Below are positions 31,579 to 39,339 of a stretch of DNA of 64,000 bases, in pieces. The stretch comes from Pseudolabrys sp035718275 (GTDB lineage Bacteria; Pseudomonadota; Alphaproteobacteria; Rhizobiales; Xanthobacteraceae). Under the pieces are notes generated by a model. The model did not search any database. It had not been told where the DNA came from and saw only the letters and a program-made list of their open reading frames with translations. The position numbers and the translations under genes are program-made. Where the stretch lies: the NCBI GenBank assembly GCA_035718275.1, contig DASTHI010000050.1:1-64000 (forward strand), in the 5' to 3' direction. Position 1 is the first letter of the stretch. The number at the start of each line of letters is the position of its first letter.

Positions 31579-32217
31579 ATGAACAAGAAGAAGCTCCCGA
31601 AAGCGATTCGAACGCCGATAAAAAAATCGCCAACCGACACCGTTCGTGTGTCGCGCGCGGCCGCGCCTGATCGTACAGATGACCCCGTAAAGCTGAAGAT
31701 GTCGCAGGGCGGTGAAAAGACCGCTGCAAACTCACTGACGCCCGACGTGCAACGGCGCGTTCGCGCCGTGCAGGTGGTGAAGCGGTTTTCGTTCTGGTCG
31801 GGGGTCGCCGGCCTGCTTCCCGTTCCTTTTGTCGACCTCGCTATCGTCGGCGCTCTGCAGGTCCAGATGGTGCGACTGATCTCGCACGTGTATGACGTGC
31901 CGTTTTCTGAAAATCGCGGCAAGGCCTTGGTCGCCGGACTTGCGGGAACGATCATTCCCGTGAGCACGGGTGTCGGCATGGCCAGCATGGTGAAGAGCGT
32001 ACCCGTCGCAGGGACCGCCATCGGGGGCCTTGTAACGCCTGCGCTGGCAACTGCAGCCACCTATGCGATCGGCATGGTTTTCATCCAGCACTTTGCCTCC
32101 GGTGGGACGCTGCTCGACTTCGAGCCGCCGAACTACCGCGAGTTCATCACGCGGGAAATGCAGCTGCATCTGGGGCGACCTTCTAAGGCTGCGCCGGTGA
32201 GTTCAGACCGGGGCTAA
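31579..32217 (+). CDS. YcjF-like (DUF697) membrane protein, copy 2
   Basis: A 212-residue paralog of the protein at 26.3 kb with a longer basic N-terminus. The matching core is clear: FWSGVAGLLPVPFVDLAIVGAL, QMVRLISHVYDVPFSENRGKAL, LAGTIIPVSTGVG and FIQHFASGGTLLDFEPPNYREF. It starts 3 bp after parA, so the two are tightly co-expressed. The two copies bracket the exporter, SPFH and ParA genes, suggesting hetero-oligomerisation in one membrane assembly; untested. Confidence 0.82.
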   Translation: MNKKKLPKAIRTPIKKSPTDTVRVSRAAAPDRTDDPVKLKMSQGGEKTAANSLTPDVQRRVRAVQVVKRFSFWSGVAGLLPVPFVDLAIVGALQVQMVRLISHVYDVPFSENRGKALVAGLAGTIIPVSTGVGMASMVKSVPVAGTAIGGLVTPALATAATYAIGMVFIQHFASGGTLLDFEPPNYREFITREMQLHLGRPSKAAPVSSDRG

Positions 32218-32243
32218 TTCCCAGCGATCCGCGGGAAAAGCCG

Positions 32244-34133
32244 CTATCTTTTCCCGCCTGTCTTTGCGGCTTTTTCGGCATCCCACCACCAGAGAGCCGG
32301 GAATGCGGCCATGCCGTATTTGGGCATCTTCTCCGGACGGCCAAAACGATTCCACCGTGCCGTTCGCAGCTTTGAGTAGCTCCATTGCGGAACAACATAG
32401 TGGTTCCACAACAGAATGCGATCGAGCGCCCTGGCGGCAGCGACGAGATCGTCGCGAGTCTTGGCGTAAATAATCTTCTCGATCATCTCGTCAACGGCGG
32501 GGTTCTTAATGCCCATGACATTGTCGGAGCCCGCCTGGTCGGCCGCGGCGGAGCCCCAATAGCCGCGCTGCTCGTTACCCGGGGAAAGCGATTCCCCCCA
32601 AGCGAATGTGATGATATCGAAGTCCCAGTTGCGCAGTCTGTTCTCATACTGCGCGTGATCGACCGTTCGCACCGAAACGGTGATGCCAAGGCGCTCGAGG
32701 GACGGTTTGTAAAAAAGGTAGATCCTCTCGAACAGCGGAGCGTTGGTCAAAAGCTCCACCTCGAAAGGCGCGCCGGTCTTGCCATTGGTGATCTGCTGAT
32801 TGCGCATCTCGTAACCGGCCTCTCGGAACAATCGCAGCGCTTCTCGCAAATTCTTGCGGATCGCGGTCTGATCGCCGGCGGTCGGATTGCTGTAGGGCGT
32901 GGTGAAGACCTCTGGCGGCACCTTGCTGCGGACGCTTTCCAGCAATTCAAGCTCGCGCCCGGTCGGCAGCCCTGTCGCAGAAAGCTCCGAAATTCCTTCA
33001 AAGTAGCTTGAGGTTCTCGTGTATTGCCCAAAAAACAGTTTCTTGTTTATTTCATCGAAGTCGAAGGCGTAGTTGAACGCGAGCCGAACGCGCGGATCCT
33101 TGAATTTGTCACGGCGCAGATTGAAAGCAAATGCCTGCATCAGGCCGATGCTGTTGATCGGAAACTCCTCGAGGATGACCCGCTTTTCGTGAATCGCCGG
33201 AAAGTCATAAGCTGTTGCCCAGTTTTTTGCGCTGTTCTCCGTACGCCAGTCCACAAGGTCGCTCTTAAACGCCTCGATCGCGATGGTGGCATCGCGAAAA
33301 TACTCGTATCGCAAACTGTCAAAGTTATCGCGGCCAATGTTGACGTTTAGATCTTTGCCCCAATAGGTGTTCGCGCGCTCATAAGTGATCAGACGGCCGG
33401 CAGAAAAGTCCTTGATACGGTAAGGGCCGCTGCCCAGCGGAGGCTCGAGCGTTGTTTCCCCGATCGACCGCTTCTTTCCATCGCTATCAGTGCCTTCCCA
33501 CCAATGCTTGGGAAGGACTGTCAGCTGGCCGACGACTTGCGGCAATTCGCGATTGCCGGCTTTATCGAAATGAAAAGTGACTTCACGTTCGCCGGTCTTT
33601 TCAGCCTTCATGACCTGTCGATAGCTCACGGCGGCTTGAGGGCTGAATTTCTTGAAGGCCTGGAATGAAAATATGACGTCCTCAACGGTGACCGGATTTC
33701 CGTCGTGCCATTTCGCGCCGGAGCGGAGCCAGTAGGTCGCTGAGGAAAAATCATTCGGATAGGCGACAGCTTCGGCAAGCAATCCATACGTGCTTGCGAC
33801 CTCGTCGAGTGCTGAAACCATCAGCGTATCATATAGAAATTCAATCCCAGCGACTAACGAGCCCTTCGCGCCTCCGACAACAATATTGAAGTTGTCGAAG
33901 CTGCCGAGCGAAATGAGCGAGGCTGCACCTCCCTTCGGGGCATTCGCATTGACATAATCGAAATGCCTGAAGTCGAGCGGGTATTTGAGATCGGAGAATT
34001 TCGAAAGGCCATGCCGCCGATTGATACCCGCTTCCGACGCGAGCGCTGCGGAAATCGGCACCTGACGCTTAAATGCGAGCGCTCCTCCCGCCAGCATGAG
34101 GAGGCTACATTTCATCAAGGATCGGCGGTCCAT
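32244..34133 (-). CDS. YejA-like periplasmic peptide-binding protein (SBP_bac_5)
   Basis: A 629-residue extracellular solute-binding protein of the oligopeptide family. It has a twin-Arg-like start (MDRRSLMKCSLLMLAGGALAF) and YejA-like features: YPLDFRHFDYVNANAPKGG, YWLRSGAKWHDGNPVTVEDVIFSF, LAFNYAFDFDEINKKLFFGQYTRTSSYF, ELSATGLPTGRELELLE. In E. coli the YejABEF importer brings in microcin C and other modified peptides. No permease or ATPase lies next to it here, so it must use distant partners. Its place between the export block and the lanthipeptide genes suggests peptide recapture or recycling, an inference. ATG 34133 is preferred to GTG 34139. Confidence 0.85.
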   Translation of the reverse strand: MDRRSLMKCSLLMLAGGALAFKRQVPISAALASEAGINRRHGLSKFSDLKYPLDFRHFDYVNANAPKGGAASLISLGSFDNFNIVVGGAKGSLVAGIEFLYDTLMVSALDEVASTYGLLAEAVAYPNDFSSATYWLRSGAKWHDGNPVTVEDVIFSFQAFKKFSPQAAVSYRQVMKAEKTGEREVTFHFDKAGNRELPQVVGQLTVLPKHWWEGTDSDGKKRSIGETTLEPPLGSGPYRIKDFSAGRLITYERANTYWGKDLNVNIGRDNFDSLRYEYFRDATIAIEAFKSDLVDWRTENSAKNWATAYDFPAIHEKRVILEEFPINSIGLMQAFAFNLRRDKFKDPRVRLAFNYAFDFDEINKKLFFGQYTRTSSYFEGISELSATGLPTGRELELLESVRSKVPPEVFTTPYSNPTAGDQTAIRKNLREALRLFREAGYEMRNQQITNGKTGAPFEVELLTNAPLFERIYLFYKPSLERLGITVSVRTVDHAQYENRLRNWDFDIITFAWGESLSPGNEQRGYWGSAAADQAGSDNVMGIKNPAVDEMIEKIIYAKTRDDLVAAARALDRILLWNHYVVPQWSYSKLRTARWNRFGRPEKMPKYGMAAFPALWWWDAEKAAKTGGKR

Positions 34134-34278
34134 TGCCACTCCGGATACTCAGTTCACTCAAGACCGCAATCTGCAAGGTTCGCACGGTGTTTTAAGGCCG
34201 TGCGGTTGGTTGTCTTCCCTAGATCACGGATGGCAGACAGCTTATGGGAGAAAGTGTCGCCTTGTCCGCGACAAATAC

Positions 34279-34321
34279 TACAAAAAACAACGAGGCGCCG
34301 AATGAAAAATTCGGCGCCTCG
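34279..34321 (-). terminator. Rho-independent terminator after lanthipeptide precursor 2
   Basis: CGAGGCGCCGAAT / ATTCGGCGCCTCG is a perfect 13-bp stem with a short loop. On the minus strand it is followed by TTGTTTTTTG, a U-rich tract. It lies 48 bp beyond the precursor-2 stop and ends that transcript before the peptide-binding-protein gene. Confidence 0.88.
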
Positions 34322-34368
34322 AAGCTCAGATCGATTGATGGCGCTTTAAGGGAGCCGATCTCACAATC

Positions 34369-34524
34369 TCAGCCTGGGCAAACCGAGAGACCGGTGCAGG
34401 CTCCGAGCGTGTAATTCATGTGCTCGTTCGTCGAACCCGCAGCCGACTCCAGCGCCTCGTCGGAGACTTCAAAAGCCAGAACGTCTTCTTCAGTCAGTTG
34501 AAGTCCGGTAGCAATCTTCGTCAT
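34369..34524 (-). CDS. lanA: Class II lanthipeptide precursor 2
   Basis: A 51-residue peptide. The leader (TEEDVLAFEVSDEALESAAG) matches precursor 1, with an AG-type cleavage site. The C-terminal core region ends NYTLGACTGLSVCPG. Thr39, Thr44 and Ser47 can be dehydrated and Cys43 and Cys49 can close two rings. It is divergent from the LanM gene 326 bp away and ends at a strong terminator. Against precursor 1, the 14 core codons show six synonymous changes and one Ser-to-Ala change, a sign of selection on the peptide. ATG 34524 is preceded by AAAGGA. The core assignment is strong; ring topology is unknown. Confidence 0.85.
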   Translation of the reverse strand: MTKIATGLQLTEEDVLAFEVSDEALESAAGSTNEHMNYTLGACTGLSVCPG

Positions 34525-34850
34525 GGCATATGTCCTTTCTATTGCCAGCGGCGCCGGCAGTGAGAAGGTTGCGCAGAGCTTTTTCTAAAACACCCCCCAG
34601 CGCCATACCCATATGATCGGATGCAGGGTGTGGAATGTCAATTGAGGAAAAGCACATATCTGCAGTTACTTAACGCCGGTTTGGCGGCTTCTTGAGCGCT
34701 GTTGGCGCCGGATCGGCTCGGCAAAGATCTCAATCTCTCCGGGCTCAAATTCCTCAGTAATTTTAGCACTCAAGGGACTGCCGCAGTGCAGCAACGACCG
34801 CCTTGACGTGTACCGGCCAGTCGCCCCAGCTATATTTCGGGTGAGGTTGT
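34525..34850. other. Divergent promoter region between precursor 2 and LanM
   Basis: About 326 bp must hold the leftward promoter of the precursor and the rightward promoter of the synthetase. No CRP-like palindrome like those before precursor 1 was found. A short minus-strand frame (about 34671-34774, ending EPIRRQQRSRSRQTGVK) is acidic then basic but has no ribosome site. Confidence 0.4.
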
Positions 34851-37800
34851 ATGGACTCTTTCCTCGATGATCTGACTACGCGTGCGGCGACGATTGATGA
34901 GCTTCTCTCGGACGATTTCGAGACCTCAGCAGCCGGCAAACAAGGCGATGCGGAACTGGCTCGTCAGCGCTTCGCCGAATGGCGACGATCTTCAGCAAGC
35001 GCCGATCCGTCGCTTTTTGCGCGCAGGCTCGAGCGGGACGGACTTGATCCGGCCGCAGTGCTCGCGCGTCTCACCGCGGCCCGGCGCAAATCCAATTCAC
35101 CGTTACCCCTCTGGGCCAGGGATGCTGCCTGGATTCTGGCCGCCCTCGAAGGGGAAACCGAGCGATCGCCTTCGGAAATTCCGGGACTGGAGCCGATAGC
35201 ATTTGAGCAGTTGTTCGCCGGCATGATTGCAAGTGCCGATGGCCTCTTGCGATCGGAAGTCCCGAGCAGAGCGGCTGCAATCCTGCAGCCGGCGGCGCGT
35301 GACTGCCTTCGACACGCATTACTCAGACAGCTTTCCGATCTGGCTGCCGCGGCAGTTTACGAGCGCTTCTCGATGATGCGGAGGGCGGCTGGAGCCGCTG
35401 ATCCCGCAACGACCGGAAACGGATTGAAGACCTCGCTCTACGAAAAATTCGTGACGGATATGAAGAATGGCGGCTTTCGGAAGCTCTTCGAGGAAAAGCC
35501 CGTGCTGCTGCGGCTGATGAGTGTGCTTACCCGTCAATGGATCGATACGTCTCGCGAATTCATCTTGCGACTTGACGCTGATCTTCCCGCGATACGGGAG
35601 GTGCTGAATTGCGATGGTGCTGTCAGCAAAATCGAAGAGGGAATAGCCGAACCGCACAATGGCGGCCGCTCCGTGAAGATCGTCACGTTCGCAGATAACT
35701 CGAAGATTCTTTACAAGCCGAAAGACCTGCGTATCGACGTTGCCTGGAGGAGTCTGGTCGATCGCCTCAACAATGCAAATCCTCCTATCGACCTGATGGC
35801 GGCAAGAGCGCTCGCTCGCGACCGATACGGCTGGACCGAGTACATCGAGCACGTCGGATGCGCGACGCAGAACGAGTTCAAAACGTTTTTCAGACGCGTG
35901 GGATCGTGGCTTTCGCTTTTTCACGTTTTCGCGGCGAACGATATGCATCAGGAGAATATGATTGCGAGCGGGAGCCATCCTGTGCCGATCGACTTGGAGA
36001 CCGTGCTCCAGTCCTCCATCGGCGAAAAAAAACACCCGGAGCCGGAAGACGCCGCATTTGATGCCGCTATGGACAAGCTCGCGAACTCGGTTCTGGCGAC
36101 GGGCTTGCTTCCAACCTACGGCCGCGCACCTGATGACAAGGTATTCGCCATGGGCGGGGTTACGGCCGACTGGAAGACGAAAATCGTCATCAAATGGGAA
36201 AACATCAATTCCGATGCGATGCGTCCAACGCGCACAAAAGACGTTATCGATTCAAATCCCAATTTGCCCCACGTAGGTGGATGTTATGCAAGATTCGCCG
36301 ACCATGCCGAGGATCTGATTTCCGGATTTGAAGAGTACTCGCGATTTCTCGTGAGCAAAGGCGACGTTCTGTTCGATGGTTTTGCCGGACTTCCGGTTCG
36401 CAAGGTCATTCGCGCGACACGGTTCTACGCAATGCTCCTCCAGCGCTTAAAAAATCACAAAACGATGCATGAGGGGCCGACATGGTCGGCTCAGGCAGAC
36501 TTCATGGCGCGGCTTGCCGACTGGGATATGGACGATCCGCTTTGGGCCGTCCAGCGTGCTGAAAGGGCCGCTCTCCTCAGCCTCAACATTCCTCACTTTG
36601 TCTCAGATACCGATGGTCATATCCTCAGGGACTGGGCCGGATTCCGGCTGCAGACCGATTCAACTGACGGCCTCACGCGAGCGCGCACGCGATTCAACAG
36701 CTTCGACGCGGCCGAGATCGATTGGCAGATCGAAGCGATCAGGGTCAACACAAACTCACGGGGCAGCGGCGTCGAGTTGCCGGGAGCCCCTCAGCGGTGC
36801 GATCTGGCACAGGCCCAAGAGCCGCCCTCGGATTCGATCTTCGGGGCGGAAGCACAGCGGGCTGCTGATGAACTCGCACGCAATGCCATTCGCCGCGGTT
36901 CGAGCGCCGCCTGGATCGGACTTGACTGGCTTGGCGATGCCGAAGTGTTTCAACTCGTCCCTTTGGGACACGATTTGTACAATGGCACTTCCGGCATTGC
37001 GCTTTTTCTCTCCGCGCACTTCGCCGTGACCGGTCAAGTGATGTCGCATGACCTCGCGCTTGCAGGCGTTGCGCGGCTCCGGAAACAACTCAGATCCCAA
37101 AATGCCCCCAGGTTCGCTCGCTCGCTCGGGATTGGCGGCGGGATCGGGCTTGGATCGATCGTTTACGGTCTGACCGTCATGGCGCAATGTCTTGGTGACC
37201 CTCATTTGCGTATCGATGCGCAGCGTGCGGCCGAACTTATCAACGACGACTTGATTGCGGCGGACAGGCGTCTTGATGTGATCGGCGGCAGCGCCGGCGC
37301 CATCCTATGTCTGCTTCGTCTTTACCGCGATGTCCGCTCTGAGGTGGTCCTTCGTCGCGCAACCAGCTGCGGAGAGCATCTGCTCGCGCAGGGACGCCCG
37401 GGAGAACGCGGCCGCCGGAGCTGGGTCGGGCAGGGCTCTGGCAACCGACCACTCAACGGAATGTCGCATGGTGCGGCAGGCTTCGCTTACGCGCTCGCCT
37501 CACTCGCCGTGGCGAGCGGCCGTGAGGATTTCGCGGAGGCGGCACAGGAGTGTATCGATTTCGAAAATTCAACTTTTAGTGGTCAGCGCAGCAACTGGCC
37601 GGATTTGCGCGGGGCAGACGAGAGTTGGCCATGCCAGTGGTGTCATGGAGCGGCAGGCATCGGGCTGGGACGCATAGCCATGGCGCGCCTGCCGCGGAGC
37701 GACGACGCCTTGAAAGGTGACGTGGAGAGAGCCGTGGAAGGCACAAGAGCGGCGTGGCCTTCGGCGCTCGATACCCTGTGTTGCGGGACGCTGGGCAGCA

Positions 37801-38030
37801 TCGAATTCCTGTCAGAGGCAGGTGATTTGCTGGGGCGTGACGATCTGAGCGGCTTGGCGAAAGGCCATTTGGCCGAGGTCCTGGAACTGGCAGCAAGACG
37901 AGGTGACTATCGCTGGAACAGTGGGGACCGGCGCTTCAATTTAGGGCTGTTCCGAGGAATGGCTGGCGTGGGCTACAGCGCACTGCGCGTGGTCGATCGT
38001 TCCCTGCCAAATGTGCTGATTTTTGAGTGA
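34851..38030 (+). CDS. lanM: Class II lanthipeptide synthetase LanM (CCG subgroup)
   Basis: A 1059-residue bifunctional enzyme. Residues about 200-590 are the DUF4135 dehydratase, with the kinase-like KILYKPKD (near 285), HQENMIASG (near 365) and PIDLETVLQ (near 380), which phosphorylates and eliminates Ser/Thr. Residues about 690-1050 are the LanC-like cyclase with (a/a) repeats and HG motifs (MSHGAAGF, WCHGAAGIGLGR). The zinc ligands are Cys931 and Cys977-Cys978 (LCCGTLG); the usual CHG is replaced by CCG, as in ProcM-type LanMs that accept many substrates. The start ATG follows GTGAGGTTGT. Its substrates are probably the precursors at 34.4 kb and 20.7 kb. No LanT protease-exporter is adjacent. 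Confidence 0.93.
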   Translation: MDSFLDDLTTRAATIDELLSDDFETSAAGKQGDAELARQRFAEWRRSSASADPSLFARRLERDGLDPAAVLARLTAARRKSNSPLPLWARDAAWILAALEGETERSPSEIPGLEPIAFEQLFAGMIASADGLLRSEVPSRAAAILQPAARDCLRHALLRQLSDLAAAAVYERFSMMRRAAGAADPATTGNGLKTSLYEKFVTDMKNGGFRKLFEEKPVLLRLMSVLTRQWIDTSREFILRLDADLPAIREVLNCDGAVSKIEEGIAEPHNGGRSVKIVTFADNSKILYKPKDLRIDVAWRSLVDRLNNANPPIDLMAARALARDRYGWTEYIEHVGCATQNEFKTFFRRVGSWLSLFHVFAANDMHQENMIASGSHPVPIDLETVLQSSIGEKKHPEPEDAAFDAAMDKLANSVLATGLLPTYGRAPDDKVFAMGGVTADWKTKIVIKWENINSDAMRPTRTKDVIDSNPNLPHVGGCYARFADHAEDLISGFEEYSRFLVSKGDVLFDGFAGLPVRKVIRATRFYAMLLQRLKNHKTMHEGPTWSAQADFMARLADWDMDDPLWAVQRAERAALLSLNIPHFVSDTDGHILRDWAGFRLQTDSTDGLTRARTRFNSFDAAEIDWQIEAIRVNTNSRGSGVELPGAPQRCDLAQAQEPPSDSIFGAEAQRAADELARNAIRRGSSAAWIGLDWLGDAEVFQLVPLGHDLYNGTSGIALFLSAHFAVTGQVMSHDLALAGVARLRKQLRSQNAPRFARSLGIGGGIGLGSIVYGLTVMAQCLGDPHLRIDAQRAAELINDDLIAADRRLDVIGGSAGAILCLLRLYRDVRSEVVLRRATSCGEHLLAQGRPGERGRRSWVGQGSGNRPLNGMSHGAAGFAYALASLAVASGREDFAEAAQECIDFENSTFSGQRSNWPDLRGADESWPCQWCHGAAGIGLGRIAMARLPRSDDALKGDVERAVEGTRAAWPSALDTLCCGTLGSIEFLSEAGDLLGRDDLSGLAKGHLAEVLELAARRGDYRWNSGDRRFNLGLFRGMAGVGYSALRVVDRSLPNVLIFE

Positions 38031-38248
38031 CGCGGCGCAGTCGTCATATTTTAATCGCAGCAAAGGGGACATTCACAACAATCGATGCGGTGTTGATCAA
38101 GGGATTTGTTTTTGGCTGCGAGCAATCGGGACGTTCCACTTGATACGGCCGTCTCGATTGACTTCCACGGCCAATGCATAAAGAAGGCGCTTGGTCTCAG
38201 GGCTCATTCCAAGCAAAACTACGGCTAGTTGTTCACACAGGTTCCGCA

Positions 38249-38821
38249 ATGCACGGCAATGTTGCCCCCCAGCCAATCGTTGTTTGCGTCAGTTTCAGTC
38301 GGACACACACGTTCAGCAAAAAAAACGTACGGTCGATACTGCTCATTGAAAACTTCGGAGTTGAGGGTGATGCGCATGCCGGCCCCACGGACCAGCATCT
38401 CTTCCATATCCGGCGTTACGGGCGAACGCCGAACCTGCGGCAAGTTCATCTGATCCACTCAGAGCTATTTGACGAATTGGCGAAAAAAGGACACCGCGTT
38501 TGTCCGGGTGACCTAGGGGAAAACATTGTCACGCGCGGAGTGGACCTTCTCAGCCTGCCAACTGGTACGCACCTCAAGCTAGGCCCGCGGGCAGTCGTCG
38601 AAATTACCGGCCTGCGCAATCCATGCAAGCAAATCGAGAAATTTCAGCCGGGCTTGCTTAAGGAGGTGGCCGTCCAGACGCCGGATGGGTTGGTGCGCAA
38701 GGGGGGCGTGATGGGCATCGTGCTGAAGGGCGGGATCGTGAAGCCGAACGACCTTGTTGAGATCACGCTACCGCCGCCTCCACATCAGCCTCTGATCTAC
38801 CGAGTGCCAGGAAGACCATGA
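38249..38821 (+). CDS. MOSC-domain protein
   Basis: A 190-residue MOSC (molybdenum cofactor sulfurase C-terminal) domain protein: SFSRTHTFSKKNVRSILLIENFGVEGDAHAG, PNLRQVHLIHSELF, CPGDLGENIVTRGVDLL, and the Cys-containing TGLRNPCKQIEKFQPGLL. The conserved Cys of NPC is the predicted sulfur carrier. Such stand-alone MOSC proteins handle sulfur for Mo-enzymes or oxidised substrates. ATG 38249 gives the family start; the longer frame from 38174 has no ribosome site. It does not appear to belong to the RiPP genes on its left. Confidence 0.87.
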   Translation: MHGNVAPQPIVVCVSFSRTHTFSKKNVRSILLIENFGVEGDAHAGPTDQHLFHIRRYGRTPNLRQVHLIHSELFDELAKKGHRVCPGDLGENIVTRGVDLLSLPTGTHLKLGPRAVVEITGLRNPCKQIEKFQPGLLKEVAVQTPDGLVRKGGVMGIVLKGGIVKPNDLVEITLPPPPHQPLIYRVPGRP

Positions 38822-38875
38822 CAGACAGCCGTCGCGCTGCGGCGGCAGCATGGTGTCAATGATGCCCGGGCGAAT

Positions 38876-39082
38876 TCAGGTCGCGTGCTCTTTGATTTTC
38901 ACGTGCTTGGGTTCTGTGAGGCGGACTGCAAAAACCCATCCGAACCACAGCACAGCAAAGAAAAGCGATAAGGATACCGTCAAGCTGATTGACGGATTTA
39001 TTCGATCGATGGCGAGGCCGATTGCGACCACGATCAATTCCATGACCACGACAATCAAACTGTACACTGTCAGAATCCACAT
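38876..39082 (-). CDS. Small two-helix membrane protein
   Basis: A 68-residue protein with two membrane helices (MWILTVYSLIVVVMELIVVAIGLAI and SLTVSLSLFFAVLWFGWVFAV) and a polar tail. ATG 39082 is preceded by GCAGGAAC. Similar short proteins occur widely; function unknown. It faces the MOSC gene convergently. Confidence 0.6.
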   Translation of the reverse strand: MWILTVYSLIVVVMELIVVAIGLAIDRINPSISLTVSLSLFFAVLWFGWVFAVRLTEPKHVKIKEHAT

Positions 39083-39339
39083 GTTCCTGCTTCCGCTCGG
39101 CCCGCTGAAAGCTTGTAATCCGAGTCACGCAACTCCTGATGTAAATTGCGCATTAATTCAGCCCGCTGCTCCAACCGTTGTTTGGAATAGTCGCTTTTGA
39201 CTCTTAATCAGGTAGGTAATGACTGAATCGAGGTCACCGGCTTGGGTGATGTGCGATCTCGCCGGAAGTCGAGGGTGCTGATCGGGCTTGTGCCCGAGGT
39301 GCGAGCCTGCTGGCGATATTTGATCTAATTGATAATGCG

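Noticed and set aside
34671..34774. A short minus-strand frame upstream of precursor 2 ending EPIRRQQRSRSRQTGVK
   Set aside because: Composition is coding-like, but only TTG starts are available and no ribosome site precedes them. Kept out as unsupported.
35319..36035. A 238-residue minus-strand frame inside lanM
   Set aside because: Antisense shadow within the conserved dehydratase domain; no independent evidence.
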